Shown: positions 26,601 through 34,753 of the stretch, piece by piece
Numbering within the stretch: position 1 is the first letter of the stretch
How the letters are laid out: the number at the start of each line of letters is the position of its first letter
From: Flavobacterium limi
GTDB lineage: Bacteria; Bacteroidota; Bacteroidia; Flavobacteriales; Flavobacteriaceae
Length of the DNA stretch: 64,000 nucleotides
Assembly: GCF_010645075.1 (NCBI RefSeq)
Contig: NZ_JAADZV010000001.1
Location: 1-64,000 of the forward strand
Reading direction: 5' to 3'
Translations under genes and position numbers: made by a program
Notes under the pieces: model-generated
Seen by the model: the letters and a program-made list of their open reading frames with translations, nothing else
What the model was told of the DNA's origin: nothing
The model's database searches: none

Positions 26601-26758
26601 CCAAAATATTCGCAAATGGACAAAATCTATGGACAATAACCAACTATAAAGGTTATGATCCGGATTTTATAAATGACGGATTACTTACACGTGGGTATGA
26701 CAGAGGTTCGTTCCCGAATCCTAGAACTCTTTCTATGGGATTACAAGTTGATTTTTAA
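23687..26758 (+). CDS. SusC/RagA-family TonB-dependent transporter for arabino-oligosaccharides
   Basis: 1023 residues. A hydrophobic signal ending NLMSAQ is followed by a carboxypeptidase-like regulatory domain (about 40-115, ISGIVTSAQDKLPLPGVNIVVKG). The TonB box region NEVVVIGYGTQKKADLTGSVS, the plug, and a large outer-membrane barrel ending MGLQVDF come next. It would import oligosaccharides bound by the adjacent SusD lipoprotein. The downstream arabinanases and upstream AraR sites make arabinan fragments the likely cargo. It is the only SusC in the window and no hybrid two-component sensor accompanies it. Confidence 0.93.
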   Translation: MITNQKLSFYWNFVLPKKECLIALFMLVFSVNLMSAQGKEISGIVTSAQDKLPLPGVNIVVKGTKTSTTTGFDGQYSIKASPNDVLVFSFIGYRNQEVTIGNQSKVDIALGEDNNRLNEVVVIGYGTQKKADLTGSVSVVNVADAKKTITYDVAKMLQGQAAGVTVQSSGEPGGFVNIKIRGISSFNNTNPLFVVDGMMVDSPFDFSTGEIESMQVLKDASSAAIYGVRGANGVIIITTKKGKAGQVSIGYKNLFGVQNVARKWDVTNREQYQKIVTAAEQNYMDTTGIMIGIAPANDPTNPGYINNVDTDWQDAAFKTGTIQNHSLTINGGAESLSYNVNIDYFKNTGYVESPQDYERYTTTLNFNGKKGKFKYGGKLGYTKSDKENFTENLNSVIGSLATAIPTMPVYDSNRLGGYGGTTNSGQRAISLNVIGYNNVMDNTTERNRFIGDIWGEYEFIDGLKFKTDVSFDRTDWHNHIYNPPSDLGWRYIVNPENATLNIELGNTTRTFFNNFLTYEKTINKHKFDVLAGWIQEKNDFYKNWSRGTGYETGEISQIQNATTIVGGEWASTITTLSYITRLNYSYADKYLIQGNFRQDKTSLFAPENNTGNFYSFSGAWKLSNEKFIAAILPTWVDMIKIRGGYGELGNNAVGAYAYSPTVNAFVPYTWGGAFTGVPASGTIVTDIKDQNIHWEKTASTNIAAEFGLLNNKLQLSGEYFVRKSTDLLFSVPLPATSGSAGSIMTNAGDVENKGFEFTIGYTNNDNAFKYGISANFGTLKNKVTKIGNDNAPITLGPSRTEVGRSIAELYAWETEGIFQTQAEIDAAPTQSISTRPGDIKFKDQNGDGIIDDKDRTFQGQAIPKYSYGINLNFEYKNWELSMLWQGAGGNKVFNAVYRDLMAGQYGNSSTDILNYWTPTNTNTDIPRPVINDPNANTRDSNRFIEDGDYIKLQNFQIGYNIPLGNKKFIQKAKIFANGQNLWTITNYKGYDPDFINDGLLTRGYDRGSFPNPRTLSMGLQVDF

Positions 26759-26792
26759 GTTAATGTATTTAATAAAATTAAAAGCTAATAAA

Positions 26793-28319
26793 ATGAAATA
26801 TAAAGCAATAAAATATATAACAATGATCACATTAGCCATAACTACTTTTAGTTGTGTGAGTGATGACGATCTTGTGCAAGCTGACCCAAACGTTGCCACT
26901 GAAGAAAGTTTTTGGAAAACTGATGAAGATGCTATAAAAGGACTCAATGCAGCATATGTACCATTATCATGGTTCGGAATGTACGCAAGAAACACAAACT
27001 TAATGCTTGATGGTCGTGGTGATGATGTCAGAACCGTAAGTCGTTGGGATCTAATGGGTAATATTGGTGTCTTTAATGTATCACCTTTAGCAGGAGACAT
27101 TACGAATTGGGCTTTTATTGATTGTTATAAAGGTGTGTCTTTTACAAATCAGGTATTGAAAAATGTACCTGCTATTGACATGAAAGATCAGGCTCTAAAA
27201 AACAGAATTTTGGGTCAAGCCTATTTTTTGAGAGGCCTGTATTTATTTCATGCAGTAAATATGTATAAAAATGTGCCAGTCCCTATCGATGTTAATCCGT
27301 TTCAGGCACAAAAACCACAAGCAGAAGGCTGGGCACAAGTTATAGCTGATTTTAAAGCTGCCGTAGATTTATTACCTCTGGATTATAACACATCAAACAC
27401 GTTAGACGCAGGACAATTAGGCAGAGCTACTAAAGGAGCAGCTATGGCATATTTAGGTAAAGCTTATTTATTTAATAAAGATTTTGAAAATGCAAAAAAC
27501 ATGTTCAAGTTAGTTATTGATTCTGAAAAATATAGACTGATGCCAAATTATGCTGATAATTTCAGTATAGCAGGAGAAAACAATGCGGAATCTATTTTTG
27601 AAGTTCAATTTAATCAAAGTGCAAGTTTAATATCTGGATACAGGATAACAACAGGAAGAGCTGCAACTTATGGTCCCCCGGATTTTGGTTTCACTGATAT
27701 TCAGCCTACCTTTACTTTGCTAAATGAATTTAGAGAAGAAAAAACAGTTAGCAACCAAGATGATCCACGTTTAGATGCTACGATATTCTACAATCGCCCA
27801 GGCATGAAAATATATGGACAAGATTTTGCCACACATTATGCTAATACTCCCTATTTAAATGATATATTTTGTAAAAAGTATCAGAATACAGATACTAAAA
27901 CAACAGATACAGACTTTATAAGCGAAATTAATGAACGCTTAATGCGTTATTCGGATGTATTGCTTATGTATGCAGAATGTCTGAATGAAACAGGTGATAC
28001 ACAAGGCGCGTATACTTATATTCAAAAAGTAAGAGACCGCGTTAATTTACCAAATTTAGCAACTGTTAAACCAAATATGACTAAGGAGCAGATGAGAGAG
28101 CAAATAGGTCACGAACGTTTCTTAGAATTTGCTCTTGAAGGACACCGTTTTGATGATATTCGTCGTTGGGGATGGCTTGAAGATGAAACCAAATTAGATT
28201 GGTTAGAATCGAGAGATACAGAATTTAAAGGCTATAAACCAGGTAGAGAATATTTCCCAATTCCTCAGGCAGAAATGGATACCAACAAATTCCCAATTAC
28301 ACAGAATGACAGTTATTAA
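26793..28319 (+). CDS. SusD/RagB-family surface glycan-binding lipoprotein
   Basis: 508 residues from the ATG at 26793; the frame is open upstream but overlaps susC. The lipoprotein signal ends TFSC (near residue 20). The helical TPR-like SusD core includes ATEESFWKTDEDAIKGLNAAY, the conserved GQAYFLRGLYLFHAVNMY and ATKGAAMAYLGKAYLF. The C-terminal EFALEGHRFDDIRRWGW and YFPIPQAEMDTN are family hallmarks. It starts 34 bp after susC and should cap the transporter on the cell surface. Confidence 0.93.
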   Translation: MKYKAIKYITMITLAITTFSCVSDDDLVQADPNVATEESFWKTDEDAIKGLNAAYVPLSWFGMYARNTNLMLDGRGDDVRTVSRWDLMGNIGVFNVSPLAGDITNWAFIDCYKGVSFTNQVLKNVPAIDMKDQALKNRILGQAYFLRGLYLFHAVNMYKNVPVPIDVNPFQAQKPQAEGWAQVIADFKAAVDLLPLDYNTSNTLDAGQLGRATKGAAMAYLGKAYLFNKDFENAKNMFKLVIDSEKYRLMPNYADNFSIAGENNAESIFEVQFNQSASLISGYRITTGRAATYGPPDFGFTDIQPTFTLLNEFREEKTVSNQDDPRLDATIFYNRPGMKIYGQDFATHYANTPYLNDIFCKKYQNTDTKTTDTDFISEINERLMRYSDVLLMYAECLNETGDTQGAYTYIQKVRDRVNLPNLATVKPNMTKEQMREQIGHERFLEFALEGHRFDDIRRWGWLEDETKLDWLESRDTEFKGYKPGREYFPIPQAEMDTNKFPITQNDSY

Positions 28320-28347
28320 TATTTATTGAATTAGTTAGATTGCATAG

Positions 28348-28390
28348 TATCATATGGCGGCTTAAAATTGCTATGTGATATTATGTTTTT
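28348..28390 (+). terminator. Hairpin after susD, possible attenuator
   Basis: TATCATATGGC pairs with GCTATGTGATA with two mismatches, followed by TTATGTTTTTT. It could lower expression of the hydrolase genes relative to susC and susD. Confidence 0.4.
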
Positions 28391-28448
28391 TAAAAGGAAT
28401 AGAATACCGAAGTAAAAAATTTATACAGTAACTAAAATTATTATAACA

Positions 28449-29450
28449 ATGAAAGCAATTACAAGTTTGATTTTATTAGCAATATTATTAGGAAGTTGTC
28501 AAAACGAAGATGTTCTTTCTCCAAATGAAGAAACAAATGCTGTAACTCAGGATTCTCAAAATACAAATTTAACCGCAAAAACAGTTGCCGGAAATGTTCC
28601 TTCACATGATCCGAGCACGATTGTAAAAAGCGGTGTTAACTATTATGTTTTTACTACAGGTGATAATATTCCAATGACATATTCCAGAGATTTAGTCAAC
28701 TGGACATGGGGTACATCTGTATTTACTTCAACTCCAGGCTGGATAACAGGTTATGTACCCGGTTTTACCAAAACATTTTGGGCACCTGATGTTGCGTGGT
28801 TCAATAATAGATGGAACATGTACTATTCCTGTTCAACTTTTGGTTCTGAAAGATCGGCCATTGGTTTGGTAACTGCTCCGTCAATTTCTCAAAGTGCGGG
28901 AACAAAATGGACAGACAGGGGAGTTGTAGTTTCTTCTAATTCAGATTCAGATGTAAATGCAATTGATGCTTCTATTTTAGTTGATGGCAGCAATGTGTAT
29001 ATGGCTTATGGTTCCTGGCATGCCGGAATAGGAGTCGTACAGATTAATCCTTCAACAGGAAAACCAACCGGTACAAGAACAATTGTAGCTGGCGGAAACC
29101 ATGCCTCATGGGAAGCTCCTTGTCTGGTTAAGGAAGGCAGTTACTATTACATGTTTGTAAACCGAGGAACCTGCTGCAATGGTGTAAACAGTACGTATTA
29201 TATTGTAGTAGGCCGTTCGACAAGCCCTTTTGGTCCTTTTACGGATAAAAATGGAGTCTCCCTAAAAAGCGGAGGCGGAACTACCGTTTTAGCTTCACAG
29301 GGAAATTACATAGGGCCAGGACATTTATCCAGAATTACAGGAACCCAGAAAGGAGCTGTTCATTATTATAACAAAGCCGATAACGGAAATCCAAAAATGG
29401 AAATTGTTTATTTTAACTGGTCAGGAGGATGGCCAACTCTTACATACTAA
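28449..29450 (+). CDS. GH43 lipoprotein, arabinan endo-1,5-alpha-L-arabinosidase-like
   Basis: 333 residues with lipobox LLGSC (Cys 17), so a membrane-anchored enzyme. The five-bladed GH43 fold is recognised by SHDPS (base Asp 54), NAIDASI (Asp 173) and SWEAPCL (acid Glu 222). TFWAPDVAWFNNRWNMYYS and the C-terminal NYIGPGHLS are typical of endo-arabinanases. It probably cuts alpha-1,5-arabinan at the surface to feed SusC/D. First hydrolase gene after susD, flanked by hairpins on both sides. Confidence 0.85.
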   Translation: MKAITSLILLAILLGSCQNEDVLSPNEETNAVTQDSQNTNLTAKTVAGNVPSHDPSTIVKSGVNYYVFTTGDNIPMTYSRDLVNWTWGTSVFTSTPGWITGYVPGFTKTFWAPDVAWFNNRWNMYYSCSTFGSERSAIGLVTAPSISQSAGTKWTDRGVVVSSNSDSDVNAIDASILVDGSNVYMAYGSWHAGIGVVQINPSTGKPTGTRTIVAGGNHASWEAPCLVKEGSYYYMFVNRGTCCNGVNSTYYIVVGRSTSPFGPFTDKNGVSLKSGGGTTVLASQGNYIGPGHLSRITGTQKGAVHYYNKADNGNPKMEIVYFNWSGGWPTLTY

Positions 29451-29461
29451 AATTAATATTT

Positions 29462-29490
29462 AGAGGAAAATTTCACTAATTTTCCTCTTT
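29462..29490 (+). terminator. Terminator between the first GH43 gene and the GH51 gene
   Basis: Perfect arms AGAGGAAAATT (29462-29472) and AATTTTCCTCT (29478-29488) with a 5-nt loop and a short T tail. It suggests the hydrolase genes are not all one uniform transcript. Confidence 0.75.
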
Positions 29491-29504
29491 ATAACTTATC
29501 TACC

Positions 29505-31052
29505 ATGAAAAAAACTTTTTTAATTCTATTTGTTTTTACATTTTGTAATCAAATCACTTTCGCTCAAAAAGAAACTACAATTGTCACATTAAAAAATGAT
29601 GACAAAGCTCCGGTTATCAACAAAAACATTTACGGGCATTTTGCAGAACATTTAGGCCGCTGTATTTACGGAGGTTTTTTTGTTGGCGATACTTCAAAAA
29701 TACCAAATACCAAAGGCGTTAGAAATGATATTATTGCGGCTTTAAAAGATTTAAAAATTCCAAATTTAAGATGGCCTGGTGGTTGTTTTGCCGATACATA
29801 TCACTGGAAGGATGGAATTGGACCTCAGGAACAAAGACCAACTATTGTAAACAAATGGTGGGGCGGAGTTACAGAGGATAATAGTTTTGGAACACATGAT
29901 TTTTTGAATATGTGTGAGCTTCTTGAAACAGAACCTTATTTATCAGGAAACGTGGGAAGCGGTACCGTTCAGGAATTAGCTGACTGGGTTCAGTACACCA
30001 ACTTTAGCGGTAAAAGTCCGATGAGTGATTTGCGTAAAAAGAATGGAAGAACAGAACCATGGAAAGTTAAATTCTGGGGAATAGGTAATGAAGCGTGGGG
30101 CTGCGGAGGAAATATGACAGCTGAATATTATGCCGGAGAATACCGCAAGTTTGCTACGTTCATGTCAGATTGGGAGAATACCGGCGGAATCACGCGTATT
30201 GCATCAGGATCTAATAGCGGCGATTATAACTGGACAGAAGTTTTAATGAAAAACATTCCGCTTAATATGTTAGGAGGTATTGGAGTTCATCATTACGCTG
30301 TAATTAACTGGAATAAAAAAGGTGACGGAGTTGATTTTACCGAAGAGCAATATTTCAAAACAATGCAGTCTGCTCTAAAAATGGAAGAGCTCGTGACCAA
30401 ACATGGTGCTATCATGGATAAGTACGATCCTGAGAAAAAAGTAGCCATGCTCGTTGACGAATGGGGTGGCTGGTATGAAGTAGAAAAAGGAACAAATCCT
30501 GGGTTTTTATACCAGCAGAATACCATGAGAGATGCTGTTTTAGCTGGTGCAACCCTTAATATTTTCAACAATCACGCTGACAGGGTTCGTATGGCAAATC
30601 TAGCACAATGTGTTAACGTTTTACAGGCAGTTATCTTAACTGATAAAGCTAAAATGATCACTACGCCTACTTATCATGTAATGAAAATCTATGCGGTTCA
30701 TCAGGATGCAAAATTATTACCGGTAAGTTTTCAGTCGCCATTGTATACGGTTAATGGAGAAACACTTCCTGCAGTATCAGCTTCTGCTTCAAAAGATAAA
30801 AACGGAGCAATTCATATTTCTTTAGTGAACGTAGATGCAAAAAATAAAAATAAAATTGAGATTGATGTGAAAGACCTGGGTGTGAAAAACTTCACAGGAA
30901 CAATAATTACATCAGCAAAATTACAGGATTACAATTCATTCGATACACCTAATAAAATTGTACCAACAGCTTTTAAAGGTTTCGAAAACAAAAAAGGAAA
31001 ATTAGAAATCACAATTCCTCCTTTCTCAGTTGTTGTTTTAGAAGGAAAATAA
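29505..31052 (+). CDS. GH51 alpha-L-arabinofuranosidase
   Basis: 515 residues. It has a Sec signal peptide ending TFAQ, so it is periplasmic or secreted. GH51 catalytic residues are the acid/base Glu 196 in GIGNEAWG and the nucleophile Glu 319 in LVDEWGGWY. A beta-rich C-terminal domain follows, as is usual in GH51. It would remove terminal and side-chain alpha-L-arabinofuranose from oligosaccharides. It lies 10 bp upstream of the next GH43 gene. Confidence 0.93.
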   Translation: MKKTFLILFVFTFCNQITFAQKETTIVTLKNDDKAPVINKNIYGHFAEHLGRCIYGGFFVGDTSKIPNTKGVRNDIIAALKDLKIPNLRWPGGCFADTYHWKDGIGPQEQRPTIVNKWWGGVTEDNSFGTHDFLNMCELLETEPYLSGNVGSGTVQELADWVQYTNFSGKSPMSDLRKKNGRTEPWKVKFWGIGNEAWGCGGNMTAEYYAGEYRKFATFMSDWENTGGITRIASGSNSGDYNWTEVLMKNIPLNMLGGIGVHHYAVINWNKKGDGVDFTEEQYFKTMQSALKMEELVTKHGAIMDKYDPEKKVAMLVDEWGGWYEVEKGTNPGFLYQQNTMRDAVLAGATLNIFNNHADRVRMANLAQCVNVLQAVILTDKAKMITTPTYHVMKIYAVHQDAKLLPVSFQSPLYTVNGETLPAVSASASKDKNGAIHISLVNVDAKNKNKIEIDVKDLGVKNFTGTIITSAKLQDYNSFDTPNKIVPTAFKGFENKKGKLEITIPPFSVVVLEGK

Positions 31053-31062
31053 AATACAAAAC

Positions 31063-32682
31063 ATGAAAAAATCAGATTCCATTTTAAAAATCGTTTCGTA
31101 CATCGGACTTTTTTTATTTGCTGTTGTGGCAACAAGCTGCTCGAGCGATGATCCGGCAAAAGAGGAAACAGATCCGCCTGTAGTAGTACCACCGGTTGTT
31201 ACGCCTCCTGCATTTCCGGGGCCAACGTATTCAGATAATTATATCTCTATTTCTTCATGGAATAGCAGGGCACAATGGAATTTAGCCAACGTTCACGATC
31301 CAACGGTTGAAAAATCTGGCGAGTACTATTATATGTATCAAACAGATGCATCTTATGGGAATGCTCACGACGGTCACGGACATTTTCCTTACAGACGTTC
31401 GAAAGATCTCGTAACATGGGAATATATGGGATCAGCAATGGCCACAATTCCTGCCTGGGTAAAAGACTCATTAAATAATAAAAGAGCCAGAATGGTTCCT
31501 GCTTTACCTGCAATTGAAAATCCACGATATGGTTATTGGGCTCCTTATGTGAAAAAAGTAGGCAATAAATATAGGATGTATTATAGTATTGTTGTGGACG
31601 AGCCCATTACCGGAACCAGTTTTGAAACTTCATGGTCAGAAAGAGCTTTTATCGGATTGGCTGAATCTGATGATTTGGCAACGAATGTCTGGGTAGATAA
31701 AGGAATGGTAGTATGTTCTGAACCTGATGGCGTAAAGCCGTATTCTTTTACAGGAGCCAGAAATTGGGAAAATGCTTATTTCAAATTCAATGCGATCGAC
31801 CCAACTTTTATACAGACACCTGAAGGCGATCAATACCTGATTTACGGTTCCTGGCATTCCGGAATTGCATCACTAAAACTGGATCCGTCTACAGGGAAAC
31901 CGTATCAGTTAAAAACCTTAAGTGATTATGGAACCAGAATAGCTTCCCGCAGTCCTACAAGCCGTTGGCAAGGTTCTGAAGGTCCGGAAATTATTTATAA
32001 TCCGGATACTCAGTATTATTATTTATTCCTTGCTTATGACGGGCTGGATGTTCCTTACAATACAAGAGTTTGCCGTTCTAAAAGTATTACAGGTCCATTC
32101 TTAGGAATCAATGGAGCTAATGTAACAAATGGTGCAGATTGCTGGCCAATGCTTACACATCCTTATGGATTTAATAATCATACCGGATGGGTTGGATTTG
32201 CTCATTGTTCTGTTTTTCAGAATCCCGATACCAAACAATGGTTTTATGCATCTCAGGCCCGTTTGCCTAAAGATGTACCAGGTATAAATGCCTCAAACGC
32301 ACTTATGATGGGACATGTTCGTGCCATAAAATGGACAGAAGACGGATGGCCGGTAGTAGATCCTGAAAGATATGCAGCTGTACCGGAAACTACAATTACA
32401 GAAGCTTCTTTCATTGGAACTTGGGAACAAATCACCATGAATTACCAATATGCTACCATTCAAAAATCGGTAACAATTTACTTAACCGCTGACAAAAAAG
32501 TGAGCGGAGGAGCTACTGGCACATGGTCCTATGACAGTGCTGCTAAAACATTAACCGTAAATGGTATAAAATGTAAAGTTAGTGATGCCTGGGATTGGGA
32601 ATCAGCGACCAGAAAAGTAACCATAAGTTATTCCGGACTAACTACTGCAGGAGTACCTGTTTGGGGTAAAAAAGTGAATTAA
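31063..32682 (+). CDS. GH43 lipoprotein endo-arabinanase with C-terminal domain
   Basis: 539 residues. The lipobox is ATSC (Cys 26), followed by a Pro/Val-rich spacer (about 34-52) that would hold the enzyme off the membrane. The GH43 core shows NVHDPTV (base Asp about 79), FNAIDPTF and QGSEGPEIIYN for the three acidic residues. The last 100 residues (from about 440, FIGTWEQITMNYQ) form a small beta domain seen in larger extracellular endo-1,5-arabinanases. Probably the main surface arabinan depolymerase of the locus. Confidence 0.87.
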   Translation: MKKSDSILKIVSYIGLFLFAVVATSCSSDDPAKEETDPPVVVPPVVTPPAFPGPTYSDNYISISSWNSRAQWNLANVHDPTVEKSGEYYYMYQTDASYGNAHDGHGHFPYRRSKDLVTWEYMGSAMATIPAWVKDSLNNKRARMVPALPAIENPRYGYWAPYVKKVGNKYRMYYSIVVDEPITGTSFETSWSERAFIGLAESDDLATNVWVDKGMVVCSEPDGVKPYSFTGARNWENAYFKFNAIDPTFIQTPEGDQYLIYGSWHSGIASLKLDPSTGKPYQLKTLSDYGTRIASRSPTSRWQGSEGPEIIYNPDTQYYYLFLAYDGLDVPYNTRVCRSKSITGPFLGINGANVTNGADCWPMLTHPYGFNNHTGWVGFAHCSVFQNPDTKQWFYASQARLPKDVPGINASNALMMGHVRAIKWTEDGWPVVDPERYAAVPETTITEASFIGTWEQITMNYQYATIQKSVTIYLTADKKVSGGATGTWSYDSAAKTLTVNGIKCKVSDAWDWESATRKVTISYSGLTTAGVPVWGKKVN

Positions 32683-32690
32683 AAAATCAA

Positions 32691-32717
32691 TTGCCCTTTC
32701 TAACCGGAAGGGCTTTT
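32691..32717 (+). terminator. Short hairpin after the second GH43 gene
   Basis: GCCCTT and AAGGGC form a 6-bp stem followed by TTTT. It is weak and may only modulate read-through. Confidence 0.4.
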
Positions 32718-32768
32718 GCCAAAATATGCATTTGAATAATGGTACTAAAAAGAACCAATAAAATAATA

Positions 32769-33713
32769 ATGAAAAGCATTTTTAGAAGCCTGTCAATTTT
32801 GTTTTTATCACTGTCTGCAAATGCCCAGTCGGTAAAAGCAAACAATCCAATTATAACAGATCAATATACAGGTGATCCGGCAGCATTGGTGTACAAAGAC
32901 AAAGTGTATTTGTATGCCGGTCATGACGAAGCACCAAAAGATTTTAATTTCTATAAAATGAATGAATGGGTAGTGTATTCTTCTTCAGATATGAAAAAGT
33001 GGGAATCGCATCCGGTACCATTAAAAGTAACTGATTTTGCATGGGCAAGAGGAGATGCTTGGGCTTCGCAGGTTATCGAAAGAAACGGAAAGTTCTACTG
33101 GTATGTAACGGTTTCACACGGAACAATTGACGGAAAAGCAATTGGTATTGCCGTTTCAGATAGCCCAACCGGACCTTTTAAAGACGCATTAGGAAAAGCG
33201 TTGATTACAAATGATATGACTACACACACCAAAATAAACTGGGACGATATTGATCCGACAGTTTATATTGATGATGATGGCCAGGCGTATTTATTTTGGG
33301 GAAACACCGTTTGTCATTATGCCAAATTAAAAGAAAACATGACTGAAATAGACGGGCCAATCAAAAAAATCGATTTACCAAATTTCACCGAAGCACCTTG
33401 GATACACAAACATAAAAACTGGTATTATTTATCGTATGCGTATCAGTTTCCTGAGAAAATTGCTTATGCCATGAGCAAATCAATTAATGGTCCTTGGGAA
33501 TTTAAAGGGATTTTAAATGAACTGGCAGGAAACAGCAATACGAACCATCAGTCGATAATTGATTTTAAAGGACAGTCGTTATTTATTTATCATAATGGTG
33601 CCTCGCAGCCGGACGGCGGAAGTTTCAGAAGATCAGTTTGTATTGATAAATTATTTTATAACAAAGATGGTACAATGAAACGAGTAGTTATGACATCAGA
33701 AGGCATTCAGTAA
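32769..33713 (+). CDS. GH43 exo-acting glycosidase (arabinofuranosidase or xylosidase type)
   Basis: 314 residues from the ATG at 32769, where a good signal peptide ending ANAQ begins; a GTG at 32739 is less likely. The GH43 blades show TGDPAAL (base Asp 36), DDIDPTVYIDDDG and FTEAPWIHKHKNWYYLSYA (acid Glu). The DDGQAYLFWGN pattern is typical of exo-acting beta-xylosidase/alpha-arabinofuranosidase subfamilies. It would act on arabino-oligosaccharides or arabinoxylan fragments in the periplasm. Confidence 0.82.
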   Translation: MKSIFRSLSILFLSLSANAQSVKANNPIITDQYTGDPAALVYKDKVYLYAGHDEAPKDFNFYKMNEWVVYSSSDMKKWESHPVPLKVTDFAWARGDAWASQVIERNGKFYWYVTVSHGTIDGKAIGIAVSDSPTGPFKDALGKALITNDMTTHTKINWDDIDPTVYIDDDGQAYLFWGNTVCHYAKLKENMTEIDGPIKKIDLPNFTEAPWIHKHKNWYYLSYAYQFPEKIAYAMSKSINGPWEFKGILNELAGNSNTNHQSIIDFKGQSLFIYHNGASQPDGGSFRRSVCIDKLFYNKDGTMKRVVMTSEGIQ

Positions 33714-33757
33714 TATTCTTTTTACTTCTTACATTTTACATTTCTTAAATAAAAAAT

Positions 33758-34741
33758 ATGAAATTTCATAATAACATAAAATTCACAATCCGTGCCTTTC
33801 TGATGCTCATGAATTTAGTTTCATTCGCACAGGATATTGTCGTTCACGATCCTGTAGTCATCAAACAAAAAGACACCTATTACCTATTTTGTACGGGTAA
33901 AGGAATCAGTGTTTTTAGTTCTAAAGATTTAAAAAAATGGAATCCCGAACCACAGGTTTTTACAGAAAAACAGGTTTGGGCAGATGGTGTTGCAGCCGAT
34001 TTTAAAAACCATATCTGGGCGCCGGATATTTCATTCCATAACAATACCTATTATTTGTATTATTCAGTTTCGGCTTTCGCCAAAAATACTTCGGCGATTG
34101 GTGTGGCGACCAATACAACTTTAGATCCAAAAGATAAAAACTACAAATGGGTCGATCAGGGAATTGTAATTCAGTCACAGCCAAACCGAGATATGTGGAA
34201 TGCCATTGACCCGAATTTAGTTTTTGACGAAAATAACACACCGTGGTTGTCATTTGGTTCTTTTTGGGAAGGCTTAAAACTCGTAAAATTAAATCCCGAT
34301 TTAAAATCAATTGCTCAGCCTCAGGAATGGCACACAATTTCGAAACGTAAAAGAAGCTTTGAACTGGCAGATGCTGATCCGGGAGACGGTGCACTTGAAG
34401 CTCCTTTTATCTTTAAGAAAAATGGTTATTACTACCAATTCCTTTCCTGGGATTTATGCTGTCGTGGAGAAAAAAGCACTTATAAAGTGGTTGTCGGAAG
34501 ATCGAAAAAAGTAACCGGACCTTATTTAGATAAAGAAGGAAAACAGCTCGATCAGGGTGGAGGAAGTTTAGTCGTTCAGGGCGATGAAAATTATTTTGGA
34601 GTGGGACATAACAGTGCTTATACGTTTGATGGTAAAGATTATATTTTTTACCATGCATACGAAAAGAAAACCAACGGAACGCCAAGATTAGTAGTCAGAG
34701 AAATGCAATGGGATAGCGACTTATGGCCTGTTTTAAAATAG
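33758..34741 (+). CDS. GH43 arabinanase-like, periplasmic
   Basis: 327 residues with signal peptide ending SFAQ. GH43 motifs are VVHDPVV (base Asp), NAIDPNLVF and GALEAPFIFKKNGYYYQFLS (acid Glu). HIWAPDISFHNNTYYLYYS and YFGVGHNSAY resemble the enzyme at 28449, so it is probably an endo- or exo-1,5-arabinanase acting on imported oligosaccharides. Located 44 bp after the previous GH43 gene and 12 bp before GH127. Confidence 0.83.
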   Translation: MKFHNNIKFTIRAFLMLMNLVSFAQDIVVHDPVVIKQKDTYYLFCTGKGISVFSSKDLKKWNPEPQVFTEKQVWADGVAADFKNHIWAPDISFHNNTYYLYYSVSAFAKNTSAIGVATNTTLDPKDKNYKWVDQGIVIQSQPNRDMWNAIDPNLVFDENNTPWLSFGSFWEGLKLVKLNPDLKSIAQPQEWHTISKRKRSFELADADPGDGALEAPFIFKKNGYYYQFLSWDLCCRGEKSTYKVVVGRSKKVTGPYLDKEGKQLDQGGGSLVVQGDENYFGVGHNSAYTFDGKDYIFYHAYEKKTNGTPRLVVREMQWDSDLWPVLK

Positions 34742-34753
34742 AATACAATTAAG

